DNA of 64,000 bases from Scleropages formosus (taxonomy: Eukaryota; Chordata; Actinopteri; Osteoglossiformes; Osteoglossidae): the NCBI RefSeq assembly GCF_900964775.1, contig NC_041808.1:4856595-4920594 (forward strand), given 5' to 3'. Numbering within the stretch: the stretch's first letter is position 1; each line of letters begins with the position of its first letter. The position numbers and the translations under genes are program-made. This document shows, in pieces, positions 23,840 through 35,529 of this stretch. The notes below the pieces were generated by a model. The model was not told the origin of the DNA. It made no database searches and saw only the letters and a program-made list of their open reading frames with translations.

Positions 23840-24424
23840 TGTCGTTATTTTTTATACACTGTTCCCCTTGACTCATTAAATAATTTTGCAGTTTTTGTGA
23901 CCAATAAAACTACAATTCAGGCACTGATTTTTTGGGCCTCTTTGGAATCCTGTTAGTTGCGTCATGTTGCTTTGAAAACTCACATGTCAAAGTGCTAATT
24001 GTGAGATCCATTTCATAGGCGACACATACTGTTAACTGGTAATATGACTCAACTTTGTAGCTGTGTTTGTGTTTTAGTTACTTCAAAGTGAATCCCCTTT
24101 TCATGCAGCGTTTCCATGATTTTGCACACAGTCAGAATTTAAGGTCATTTTTAAAATGCTCTCCTCATGTGATCCATTATTGCAGTCTAACTTACTTCCT
24201 TTTGTATCTGATGCATAGGAACAACATGGCACTGTCCTCCTTATAAACAAATAGGACACACATAAGAGTTGTGCACATAGGAGATTCTGGACATTATCCA
24301 CCCATTTATACTCAATTGCTTTCTTGATCAGGATTTTGGTAATCTAAAGCTTGTACCAGAATCACTGGGGGCAAGGCTGAGGTAAGTAGACCCTGGACAG
24401 GTCACTAGTCCTTCGTAGGATAGC

Positions 24425-24425
<1 letters not shown>
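23840..24425. other. No gene recognised
   Basis: AT-rich, with no exon or repeat identified. Confidence 0.35.
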
Positions 24426-24492
<67 letters not shown>

Positions 24493-24495
24493 CAC
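24426..24495. repeat. (CA)n microsatellite
   Basis: About 30 CA units with two interruptions, not attached to a recognisable SINE body. Confidence 0.9.
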
Positions 24496-24690
24496 GCTCA
24501 GTACGAGCAGTTTAGATTCCCTGGTTCACCTGAAACACATAGCATTGGACTGTAGGAAGAAACACACACAAACACTGGGTGAACATATAAACTCCGCACA
24601 GTCCGAGCGAGGATGAAACATACAAACTTTCGTTCTCGCTGTACCACAGTTATGTTTTTTTATTTCTGTCATTTTAAAGTAGACTTAACT

Positions 24691-25065
24691 TTAATCTTGT
24701 TTCAAGTTAGCAAAAGATGTTAAAATAAGTTGTTCAACCTTTTCCTCATTTACACAGAACCACTTACATCTCGCAGTGTGTTTACCACACATCAGCTCCT
24801 TCTCTTCTTGGTCCCTTGTATTGCTCTCCACCTTGGTTTTCTCCTCTGGATCATCTCTCTGCTCTTTCAGACTGAAGTTCACACCAAGATCCTCCAAGGA
24901 TGATCTTCTCTTACAAATGGGACAGTTCCTGGTTTTATTTTTCTCCCAGAATAGTTCCAGACAACTTTTACAGAAGCTGTGGTTGCAGTGAAGAGACACT
25001 GGATCTCTGAAGGTCTCAAAACAGACATGGCAACGAAGGAAATCTTTAAATAATTTCTCTGCCAT
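24691..25065 (-). pseudogene. Orphan RING/partial B-box exon of a divergent TRIM-like gene
   Basis: From the ATG at 25065 it reads MAEKLFKDFLRCHVCFETF, then a complete C3HC4 RING (CHVC, CNHSFCKSC, CPIC) and the start of a B-box (LMCGKHTARCKWFCVNEEK). The frame runs out there, before the second half of the B-box, and no donor or later exons of this type were found. Its RING differs clearly from the cluster's (NHSFCKSCLELFW against [13 protein letters not shown]), so it is not a recent copy. It may be a fragment or the first exon of a gene whose remainder is lost. Stretches rich in ACTTTC lie upstream. Confidence 0.6.
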
Positions 25066-25139
25066 AGCTGAAGTAGTATTTCTCCACACCCTGTAATGGA
25101 GTCCGTATTCGAACTTTCAAAATTTACTTTCATTTTTAA

Positions 25140-25465
25140 TGTACTTTCACTTTGGTTCCTGAATTTCCTGTTGACTGAGTCAACCCATACAATGCCAGCT
25201 TAAACAGGTGACAGCACACTGATAACATGGCAATTATGTAAAATACACATTCCTCAGAAAGAAGTATAGTGTCTTCTTGTGCGAAAAACAGAAAAGTTAA
25301 ACATTTTCAAGTATATTAACATTCCATTTCATTTTACAACTGACAGGTTTGTCAGCTCACTGACATACATGTCAGTTGTAAAAATAAATGAATTTTAGTG
25401 TCATGCTAAAGTCTCACACACCATTACACACATATCACTACAGCATCTGCCTAGGTTATTTATGC
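25140..25465. other. No gene recognised
   Basis: Only ACTTTC-rich sequence near 25125-25155 stands out. Confidence 0.35.
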
Positions 25466-25713
25466 ATGCACACATGCACACATGCACACATGCACACACA
25501 CACACACACACACTCAAATTGACTGAAGCCGCTTGTCCCGAGCGGGGTTGTGGCAAGCCAAAGTCTAACCCAGCAATGCAGGGCGCAGGGCTGGAGGGGA
25601 GGGGACACACCCAGGACAGGATGCCAGTCTGTCGCAAGGCATCCCAAGCTAGATTTGAGCCCCAGACCCATCAGAGAGCAGACACAGGGCAAACCCGCTG
25701 TGCCACCCCCCTT
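25466..25713 (-). mobile_element. SINE family 1, inverted, diverged
   Basis: A (CA)n/ATGCACAC tract, then inverted SINE (GACACACCCAGGACAGGATG, B box GAGCCCCAGACCCATC-like). It is more diverged than most copies. Confidence 0.75.
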
Positions 25714-25729
25714 ATTTATAATGCTTGTT

Positions 25730-26142
25730 ACACAACTGATGAGGAACAGAATCATAGTCCTTTTGAGTGATTTTTGTGTAACTTTAGGGAACAGACACAA
25801 ATCCAAAAAAGTGAAATTTACATCAATGAAAAGCACATGCTTTGACAAGCTTAACTTATCTTTAAGCACAGTAACTAATTGAAAGTAGACTGCATTTCAC
25901 AGATTTTTATGAACAGCACAAACAAAAGTGTAATATACTGACTGGTTAAAATGCAAACAAAAAAAGTCCCTTGTCTTTCCTTCTTCTTAGATCCTCCTTA
26001 TTTTTTCTATGAATACTTCTCACTTTTCACAGCAGCAAGGATTTCTTTGTCCTGAAGTACAGTTTTGTAAAATTTACTACATAGTTTATTAAAGTTCGTG
26101 GTCACAAGCAGCTCACTTTTTATGAGTTCAACAGAGCATCTG
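25730..26142. other. No gene recognised
   Basis: AT-rich flank of the LTR element. Confidence 0.35.
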
Positions 26143-26147
26143 TTCCT

Positions 26148-26510
26148 TGTCACGTCCACGCCCGCACCTCAATCAACAGCACCTGACTCCGATCAAGCAC
26201 CTGACTAACTGCTCGCAATTTAAAAGACCCTCCTCAGCTCCCATACCTTTACGGAATCTTGTCAGAGACAACCGTCCTCTTTCGCACGTCCAGTTCACAC
26301 ATAACCCTTGTTCCCAGCTTACAACCTCCGGTTTCCAACCCCTAGCTTCGTTCCCCTGACCACGCCCATGAACCTCGCTCTGACTCCAACCGCCGATCAA
26401 CCGACCCCTCGCCTGTCCCCATCACCAAGAACTTGCCTGAGCCCTTGAGTCCAGACAAACTACTCTGCACTTAGGTCCATTCGTTCCGGCTCCCTTGGTT
26501 CTGCATGACA
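26148..26510 (+). repeat. 5' LTR of the 26148-30383 element
   Basis: 363 bp, TGTCACGTCCACG start and GCATGACA end. Confidence 0.9.
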
Positions 26511-29500
26511 GAAGATTTCGCATTAAGACACATGGACCCAGCAGCTTCTGTACGTCTGCGAAATGCACTGAATATGCTCCAACGTACCTGACACCTGCTA
26601 GCAAAACCAGAGCCCAAAAAGACGCGAACCTCCGTGCAATATCTTGTTTCGTCAATGGTCCATGGGTGAATCCTTCGGCCGCCTCACAAGCCAAGGAATA
26701 GGAGCTGGATCAATACATACAACCAGCGATCGCCCTAGACAATGTTCTACGAGCATTCACCACAGTCTCCACCGGCCACCAGAAAGACCCCAGCACCTTT
26801 ACAGGTCGGAGAGGACTTCTGACTCCCATTGAAAGGCAGCGACGCCTCCGAGAGGACCTTTACCTTTACTGTGGAGGAGCCGGACATTATGTAGCAGCCT
26901 GCCCGGAGAGGTCCGTCACAGGGGGACACCGAGCTAGACAACCCAAGAAAGTGAGTAGACCCCTCTAGTCAGTACCTCAACTCACCATTCCTATTGTTCT
27001 AACGTGTGAGTTGCACTGTTTGGTTACGCACACACTCATAGACTCAGGAGCAGCTAGCAGTTTCATGGATGTTGCTTTTGCAGAAGCACAGCTTTCCCAC
27101 ACGCTGCTGTGAGGTCACGTTACGGATGAAAGAGCTCGATGAGCAACCACTAGGGACCGGGGTGGCCGATACCAAAACGGTGGAGATCGGCCTCCAGACA
27201 GGGGCGTGTCATGTGGAGACCATCTCCTTTTAATTATTAGGGCCCCTGACACCCCAGTGATTTTGGGTTACACCTGGCTGGCCGCGCATGACCTGGTGTT
27301 TTCATGGAGTCCTGGGGAACTGATATCGTGGGGAAAGCAATGCACCTCCTCTTGCCTTACTTTGCCTTGCCGAGCCACGTCGATCGAGAGCCCTGACTCC
27401 ACACAGCCTCTGACGGTGCCAGAGGACTACGCAGACCTCACCGAGGTGTTTAGTAAATCCCGGGCATCTGCCCTACCACCGCACCACCTATGGGACTGTG
27501 CTATTGACCTTCTTCCCGGAACTACCCCTCTCAGGGGCTGCGTTTACCCGCTGTCGCTGCCCAAACAGAAGGCCATGGAGATGTATTTGACAGAGGCCCC
27601 ATCCCTAGGCATTATTAGGCCAGGTTCTTTTTTGTGGAAAAGAAAGATGGTGGACGTTGCATACATTACAGAGGTGTCAATGAGATCACTATTAAATATC
27701 CACATCCCCTGCCTTTGATCACAGCCGCACTTGAACAGGAACACGGCGCACAGGTTTTTGCCAAGTTGGACCTACACAGTACATATAACCTCATCTGGAT
27801 CAGAGAGGGGGATGAGCGGAAGACCGCATTCAGTACCACCCTAGGACACTACGAGTACCTGGTCATGCCGTTCAGGTTAGCCAACGCCCCCTCTGTATTC
27901 CAGGCTTTCGTAAACCACGTGTTGGGTGATTTACTCAACAAATGTGTCCTAGTGTATTTAGATGACATCCTGGTGTTTTCGCCTTCGATGGCCAAACATG
28001 TTACACACATAAGACAACTGCTTGGTTGCCTCCTAGCCAATGGCCTCTTCGTCAAGGGGGAAAAATGTTTATTTTATTTCACCAGGAGTGGGTCTCTTTC
28101 CTAGGCTTCGTTCTTGGTCCAGACTGGTTGGAGATGGATCCAGCTAAGGTCCAGGCAGTGCTGGATTGGCCCCATCCAACCACTGTGAAGGGCCTACAAC
28201 ATTTCTTGGGGTTTGAAAACTTTTATTGCTGATTCATTCATAGATTCAGCAGCTTCGCGGCACCACTCACCTCATTTCTCAAGGGTAAATAGTCCCAGCT
28301 CACCTGGTCTAAAGAAGCCTGTGAGGCTTTCCAGGATCTCAAGCGGCGGTTCACAACCACCCCTATACTTAAGCATCCTGACCCATCACTGCTGTTTGTA
28401 GTAGCGGTAGATGCCTCAACTGTAGGGGTCGGGGCGGTTTTGTCACAGAGGCAGGGAACACCAACCAAACTCTTCCCATGTTTGTACTTCTCCCGTAAAT
28501 TGTCACCTGACATTGGTAAGAGGGAACTGTTAGCAATTAAGCTGGTGCTAGAGGAGTGGAGGCACTGGTTGGAGGGGGCTGCTCACCAGTTTTTAGTTCT
28601 TACAGACCACAGAAATTTGGAGTACCTTAATGCTGCCCGTAAACTCAATCCGCGCCAAACCCATTGGGCTCTTTTCTTTACCAGATTCAGGTTCACCATC
28701 TCTTACCACCCTGGTTCTAAGAACACCAAGGCGGGCACCCTGTCTAGGCTGTATGACAAGGACCTGACTCCAGATGAACCCAAGCCCATCCTGCTCAGCA
28801 CCTGCCTAGTGGCCCTCCTTCGTTGGCAGTTCTTGCAGGACCTCCAGCAGGCCCAGACGAAGGAATCCAGTCCAGCCAACACCCCCGAAGGTAAAGAGTA
28901 CATTCCCAGGATGCGGCTCCAGCTACTCCATTGGGCGCACGACAACCCAGCCGCAGGCCATCCAGGGGCTCAATGGACCCTGCCTCTGCTCGAGAAGAAA
29001 TACTGGTGGCCCTCTCTTCTCCACGGTCAAGCTTCTATTTCAGAATGTCTTGCGAATCTTTGGGTTAGTCGAGGATGTTGTCTCTGACCGGGGTCCTTGG
29101 TTTGTGTCCAGGGTACGGAAGGTGTTCTGGCAGAAGCTCGGAGTTTCCGTGAGCCTCACTTCAGGGTACCATTGTCAGGCTAACGGATAAGTGGAGCATC
29201 TGAACCAAGACCTTAGCTGCTTCCTGAGGAGCTACTGTGGGAAGGACTAAGATCAGTGGTCACGTTTCCTGCCCTGGGCCAAGTACACCCATAATTCCCT
29301 GTCCCATTCCTCCACAGGCCTGTCTCCTTTCCAGTGCGTCCTTGGTTACCATCCTCCCTTGTTCCCCTGGCACCCCGCTTCCTCAGAGGTCCCTGCTGTG
29401 GATTCCTGGTACTTGCAGGGTGAGACGGCCTGGCAAGAGGTGAGACCACCTCCAGCAAAGCGTCCACCAGTATAAAGAACAAGCGGACCGACACCGCCGC

Positions 29501-30019
29501 ACCTTGTTCTTTCAGCCTGGGCAACGGGTATGGCTATCCACTAGAGACATTCATCTGAAACTACCCTCCAAGAAGCTCAGCCCTTGGTTTATAGGCCCAT
29601 ATAAAATCCTTCGGAGGATCATCCCTGTCAGTTACCGGCTACAGTTGCCACCGCACTTGCGTGTCAACCCCACATTTCATGTCTCCCATCTCAAACCCTA
29701 CAGTACTTCCATGCTCCAAGCGACCCAGGGTGAACCGACACCGCCTCCACCGGACGTAGATGGAGACGAGCTCTACACCATTCACCCCCTCCTGGATTCC
29801 TAGCGCTGACGTGGGGGGCTGTACTACCTGGTAGACTGGGAGAGGTATGGTCCTGAGGAATGCAGCTCGGCGCCAGCTCACAACATCCTCAATCCGTCTC
29901 TCATTGCCAATTTCCACTGGGACCATCCGGACAAGCTGGGGCCCTGTCCCAGGGGACACCCTCCTTCCAGGCGCCGCAGGGCAGCTGGAGGCTGGAACCA
30001 CTCACAGGGAGGGGAGTAC

Positions 30020-30383
30020 TGTCACATCCACGCCCACAACTCAGTCAGCAGCACCTGACTCCGATCATGCACCTGATTAACCGCTCACCCTTTAGAAGAC
30101 CCTCCTCAGCTCCCATACTTTTGTGGAATCTCATCAGAGACAACTGCCCTCTTTTGCAACGTCCAGTTCACAAACAACCCTTGTTCCCAGTTTCCATCCT
30201 CCGGTTTTCGACCCCTTGCTTTGTTCCCCGACCACTTCCACAGATCCTCGCTCCAACTCCCATTGCCGATCGACCGACCCCTCGCCTGTCCCCAACACCA
30301 AGAACTTGCCTGAGCCCTTGAGTCCAGATGAATGACCTTGCACTTGGGTCCAACTGTTCCAGCTCCCTTGGTTCCGCATGACA
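30020..30383 (+). repeat. 3' LTR of the 26148-30383 element
   Basis: About 364 bp, TGTCACATCCACG start and GCATGACA end; it pairs with the 5' LTR. Confidence 0.9.
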
Positions 30384-30388
30384 TTCCT

Positions 30389-30660
30389 AGAGTCACTCCA
30401 CTTGTTTTTCATTATGGAGAATATCCTTTCCACCTAGCCTCTCTTACAAAGTTTACAGTTCGCTATAAATTCGTTCTCCCTGACTTTGCTAAGCCATCAG
30501 ATCTCTGTTTTCCATTATTTTTTACACTTCTGTAATAATTTTTGTGGTGGACTATTAGCCACGATGACATCTAGTTAGTACCTACCTGCCTTGATCCTCC
30601 CCCCACTGTTTAATGCTGCATCTGGGTAACGTAGCAATGCCCAATGACAGTCGGACTCAC
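30389..30660. other. No gene recognised
   Basis: The right part begins the block duplicated at 41140-42330. Confidence 0.35.
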
Positions 30661-31760
30661 GCAACACACACACACACACACACACTGTCTGAAGCTGCTT
30701 GTCCCAAGTGGGGTCGCAGCATACCGGAGCCTAACCCGGCAACACAGGGCAGAAGACCGGAGGGGAGAGGAGACACCCAGGACGGGACGCCAATCCATCG
30801 CAAGGCACCCCAAGCAGGACTCAAACCCTAGACCTCCCAGAGAGCAGGCACAGGCCAATCCCACTGCGTCCCCTTTCACATCCATTTTTGCGACTCGTTT
30901 TCGTAATCTTATAACACTTTTGACATGTGACCTGCAAAATTTATGTATGCAATAAATATAGGAAATAAATAATATATTTAATAAATACTTTTAAATGTCT
31001 CTGGGTGTGAAAGGTTAAAATATGGGACAAACCGCATTCCATATGGTTTTAATACAGAACGCAACTTTTATCCCTTAAATACGGAACGATTCCATATTAT
31101 TCAGGATGGTTGACAACCCTAGTCTGGTTTCATAGCTCATATCCAGTTTAATCAGAAGAGCTGTATTTACTTAAATGTAAAAAATACTTTTAATGACTAT
31201 TCCTCCACAGCCTGTTCTGCTGCCCCCTAGTGGCACAGAGGAATCACTGCACCTCCTGCACTCTGTAGTGTTCTGATTAGGGCTACAGGTGCAAGTGGAG
31301 CAGGAGGAACTCAGGTGCAGCAGAAGGGGAGGGACGGAAACCTGGACAGATCTGGACAGCTTGAGGTGTTCATCTACTCAGTGACATCAGCAGAGCAGAG
31401 GTTGAAGAACACACAGAGAACAAACCTGAGACCTGCTGAGGTTCTCAGAACCGAACACCAGCATGAAGGGACACTTGGTCCAGGTGAGAGGACTGAGCCC
31501 CGCGCAATGTCTAAGATTTATTAATGTAAGTTTCGAGCATCACATTTCCAACCTGTAGGCACACAGGTCACCACAAGAGGGTGCAAAGAGCCAGAGCACA
31601 CCTGTCAGGTGTAACGACGGTGTGCAATATTCTCTGTGCAATATTCTAAAAAATATTCTAAATTGGCCTACATCATACACTCTGAAAATACAAACACATA
31701 AATGTGCTACCTGTTAAACCTTTATATACAGTTTGCGATATTGTTTGCTAAATATGGAAA
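30550..31760. repeat. Segmental duplicate (partner 41140-42330)
   Basis: Shared order: TAGTTAGTACCTACCTGCCTT-like start, an old inverted SINE, then GTCTCTGGGTGTGAAAGGTT and CAGCCTGTTCTGCTGCCCCC, ending near AAATATGGAAAAT. It lies upstream of the unit A-type 3' block in one copy and next to the truncated Gypsy element in the other. No gene. Confidence 0.7.
30664..30873 (-). mobile_element. SINE family 1, inverted, old
   Basis: A (CA)n start, then GAAGCTGCTTGTCCCAAGTG. The copy at 41268-41468 is its duplicate. Confidence 0.75.
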
Positions 31761-31803
31761 ATGTTAATATTGGAACAGTTGCATTGCCAGTTAATTGCTA
31801 TTT

Positions 31804-32204
31804 TGCGCCATCATGTCAACAAGGAACACCTGACACTCAATCCGAAGAGAAGCATAAAAGGCACAGATTGACGACACCAGGCATGGAACCTAGTTCAGCA
31901 AACCCTCGCTCTTTGGATTGTGTTACTTCCCTTCCCTTCCCTTCCCTTCCCTTCCCTTCCCTTCCCTTCCTCTCCCGTCCAAGCTCCCTTTCCCCTTCGT
32001 TGCTCCATTGATCCCCGCTACCTTGTCCTTGGTTCGGATCTCTGCCTGTTTAACGACTACGACTTCAGATTGTCCATCAAACCCTGTTTGCGCATTGATC
32101 GACCTGGCTTGTATCATGACTACAGCTTTGGATTTCCCCTGAAAATTAAGAACAGTGCTCTGCATCTTGTGTCCGCCACCTTGCTTCAGGCAAAAGCCAT
32201 GGCA
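31804..32204 (+). mobile_element. Solo LTR with internal (CCCTT)n
   Basis: A 401-bp fossil from TGCGCCATCATG to CCATGGCA, with repeats TATTT at 31799-31803 and 32205-32209. A (CCCTT)n array of about 45 bp lies at 31926-31970. It is inserted in a duplicated block whose other copies (about 3030, 39790) are uninterrupted there. Confidence 0.75.
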
Positions 32205-32579
32205 TATTTGAGTCATTTTCATCAGATAATGTCATTAATGGTTTACGTGTTAAAAGAAATTTCAGTAATTTCTTCTTCTGAATCTATAACTAAAGAAGCA
32301 GAGAAGTTTTGTGAGCCCCCCACAGTCCGTACTGCTGCCCCCTTGTGGCACAGAGGAGTCGCTGCACCTCCTTCACTCTGCAGTGTTTTGAACAGGGCTG
32401 CAGGCACACAGGTCACCACCAGAGGGTGCTATGAGTCGGAACACACCTGTCACCTGTCACCTGTCTAAGTCTCTGTGTGCAGAAGGACCCAACTGTGTCT
32501 CAGTCCTTCAGGAGTTTAGTGCTACCTGTTCACTCTGCTCCTGATATCACTCCGTTTTACTCAAATCATCAAGTCAGTG

Positions 32580-32730
32580 ATATATGGGATGAGTGACCCA
32601 TTGTAAGTAGTGTATCTAGCAGTGTAAGTCACTACAGTGAATAAGGTGTGTGGGCTGATAACACTACATATTGTTCATTGGAAGTCACTTTGAAGGAAAG
32701 GGTCTGCTAAATGAATAAATGTAAATATCA
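32580..32730 (+). mobile_element. 3' tail of SINE family 3
   Basis: The duplicate of 3413-3560, in the same position relative to the flanking block. Confidence 0.5.
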
Positions 32731-32749
32731 ACTTTCACTATCACTTTCT

Positions 32750-33222
32750 AAGTTAAAGTGGCCTTTTTGTCATTTCAACCATGAACTTACAGGAAACGAA
32801 ACAACTTTCCTCCAGGGCCATGATGCTACATAAGACAATACAAAGCTACTGACACAGGACTGCATAAAGTGCACATGTGCAAGATGTGTGCAAAGCAGCA
32901 CAAAACAGTACAGTAATTACTAAACAAAAAACAATAACCACTGTAAATGGAAGCTATTACAATATGATAATAAATACTGAAGATACAGAGATACAAAGTA
33001 GCAGGAAAGAAGTTGGTTAGTACAGTAGATTAACAGTGTAAAAATTTGCAAAGGGGGTGGAATGATGTGTGGTCTCTGTGTGAGTGTGTGTGTATGTGTG
33101 GGTTGGTGTCAGTCCAGGGTATTGAGGAGTCTGATGATTTGGGGGAAAAAACTGTTGCATGGGAACCTTTTACCAGACAGAAGGAGGGTAAAGAGTTTGT
33201 GGGGACCATGCTGCTCTAAAAC
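32750..33222 (-). mobile_element. 3' end of an L2/Rex1-like LINE, antisense
   Basis: The duplicate of 3555-4062 with a small internal deletion near 33160. Confidence 0.5.
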
Positions 33223-33231
33223 CTTTCTCCA

Positions 33232-33430
33232 AAGTAACTTACAATGTTAAGGTTACAATTATTATTACATTTACAAACTCACAACCATTTGCCCAACTGG
33301 GCTTTTTTGTTTTTAAATCAGAAGAATTCATGGTAAATATGTTGCTCAAGGGTACTACAACTGGAGGTGAGAATCAAACCTGTGACTTTTAGATCCAGAG
33401 GTAGCAGCACTAACCACTATGGTACTAGTT
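33232..33430 (-). mobile_element. SINE family 2, inverted
   Basis: The duplicate of 4080-4285. Confidence 0.5.
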
Positions 33431-33522
33431 GTCCCATTATGCTAATATTGGACCAACTGGTTTTTATTTCAACGTTTGGCTTCATACTGGATGAAATGGA
33501 CATCATGGGTCTTTCCATGAAA

Positions 33523-33703
33523 GGGGGGTGCGGTGGCACAGTGGCCCTGGCTGGACCCTGCACTCTGGTGGGTGAGGGGTTCGAGGCCTGCTTGGGGTGC
33601 CTTGTGATGGACTGGCGTCCCATCCTGGGTGTGTCCCCCATGCCCTGTGCTGCTGGGCTAGGCTCCAGCTTGTCACAACACCACTAGGGATGAGCAGCTT
33701 CAG

Positions 33704-33761
<58 letters not shown>

Positions 33762-33762
33762 T
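33523..33762 (+). mobile_element. SINE family 1 with (TG)n tail
   Basis: Same site and same diagnostic changes as 4372-4612 (GTGGCCCTGGCTGGACCCTG), so it was copied with the segment, not newly inserted. Confidence 0.85.
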
Positions 33763-33850
33763 AGGTCTCTCCATGTAGACAGACACACCTGCAGACCCTC
33801 AATGGAGCAAACAGGTAAAGAAATATTCCAAACAACTAATATTGACAGTT

Positions 33851-33856
33851 TTTATT
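33851..33856 (-). terminator. Poly(A) signal of TRIM unit C
   Basis: AATAAA on the minus strand, 138 bp past the stop, in the conserved 3' UTR block. Confidence 0.55.
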
Positions 33857-34639
33857 ATATTGCATTGCATCACTATAGTTCAGTTCATTCCTGTTTTGTG
33901 AACATTTACTTTTCTCACAGGTAACGAATATTGTGTGGAAAGTAAATTAAACTCTACAGTAATATTTCAGTTCAGAAGTCTGAACAACATTTATTACAGT
34001 TTATTCACGGTTACAGACGCCTTCACTGGACAGATCTTCAGAGCTTCAGCATTTCTGCCATCGTCTTTTAAACAAGGAGAGAAATATGGAAACAGTTTCT
34101 CAGTGAAAGTGTCTGTAAAAGTGTAGATGTGTGACATGTCAGTGGGGTTGAAGAAGGACACCTTCCCCCTGTCATTGTCCAGCTGAACTTGGATCCTCTG
34201 GGGTTTCTTCTCCAGTGTGAGATCAGTAACTCCAGCTGCTCTATATTTATCACTATTCCTCAGAAGTAAAACCCATAATCCATTCTTTGGACCGTATGCA
34301 ATCCTCCCCTTCCTGTTGACAGGCTCTTTCACCACTCCTACATCCCACTCAGTTTTGTTTCCCACCTCCACCTCCCAGCTGTGTGTTCCTGAGCGAAACC
34401 CCTCAGAGCCCAACACCATTGCATACTTAGAAAACCTCTCTGTGTTGTCAGGAAGCTGCTTTTTGACTCCACTGTCTCTCACACTGGTCAGATCATCAGA
34501 CACGGAGAGTTTTTGGTGAGCAGTGTTGGGGTCCAGAGTCACAGGAGCTGTGGGATCCACATAAAGTGTAAACATGAATTAGACACTTAAACACTGAGCT
34601 CCACACTGCAAATCTGAAACAACTTCTTAAGAAATCTGT

Positions 34640-34800
34640 AATTATGTATTTATTAATTTTTACCCATTTGTACAACAGGGTAGTTTAAGCAAAACAATTT
34701 ACAGTAAGTACCTCACTCAAAGATACTAGAGCTGGATGTGGAATTTGAACCTGCAACATTTGGCTTTAAACACAGTTGTATCCCCTATGGTACCAAATGC
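34640..34800 (-). mobile_element. SINE family 2, partial inverted copy
   Basis: The duplicate of 11480-11625, here without the SINE family 1 insertion. Confidence 0.5.
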
Positions 34801-35325
34801 CTGTAACACATGAACTATAGTAATTATAGTAGTTTTCGAATAATGTTCAGAGGAGTTAAATCCAAGCTGAAGTAATAAATGGTCTTCAGGTTGTTTGGTG
34901 TTGGAATCACATCTCATAATTTTGGTTACAATGAAAATTGTTTTAACGTTTAGTCACTTTATCAAAGTTCTGGATACATTTATTGATATTTTTCATTTTT
35001 GAACAGTTCCAGACAAAAATCTGAATCTGTTTGCCTGAGACTGTTTGCAGTCACCTTCAGATTATCCTACAATCTGATGCACGTTGTTTTGGAGAAAAGC
35101 GTCTGCTAAATGAATAAATGTAAATGCAAATCTCACAAATAATGCTCTCTGGGTTAAGAACACACACACAGACACACACACACACAGGGCAGGAGCAAAG
35201 AAACTTGTGCAAAAATAAAAGCAACGTGTTTCAGTGTTTTTTAAATTTTGTGATGAAACACTTACGTTGAGTGAAAATAATTCACTTTAAATTTTATTAA
35301 TTTGAATTGAAATACTGCATGGAAA

Positions 35326-35529
35326 GGGGGCATGGTGGCGCAGTGGGTTGGCCCAGGTCCTGCTCTCCACTGGGTCTGGGGTTTGAGTCCTGCTTGGGGT
35401 GCCTTGCGACGGACTGGTGTCCCATCCTGGGTGTGTCCCCTCCCCCTCCAGCCTTATGTCCTGAGTTGCCGGGTAGGCTCTGGTTCCCCGCGACCCCGTA
35501 TGGGACAAGCGGTTCAGAAGGTGTGTGTA
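35326..35529 (+). mobile_element. SINE family 1
   Basis: A full copy (GGCATGGTGGCGCAGTGGG), with repeats TGCATGGAAAG on both sides. Unit B at about 12700 is unoccupied. Confidence 0.85.

Larger units (their letters stand above)
26148..30383 (+). mobile_element. Ty3/Gypsy LTR retrotransposon with both LTRs (broken)
   Basis: A fossil of about 4.2 kb. The LTRs are at 26148-26510 and 30020-30383 (TGTCAC...TGACA), with 5-bp repeats TTCCT at 26143-26147 and 30384-30388. The internal parts appear in Gypsy order: gag zinc knuckle near 26850-26900, protease (IDSGAAS) near 27035, reverse transcriptase (YLDD near 27955), RNase H near 28380-28800, integrase about 28900-29470, and a chromodomain-like end near 29770-29950. 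It is broken by many changes. By eye the two LTRs differ at roughly a tenth of sites or more, so the insertion is not recent. Confidence 0.9.

Noticed and set aside
27206-29800. Open frames as host genes with protease, polymerase or integrase features
   Set aside because: They lie between paired LTRs with target repeats and follow the Gypsy order, so they are fossil element parts.
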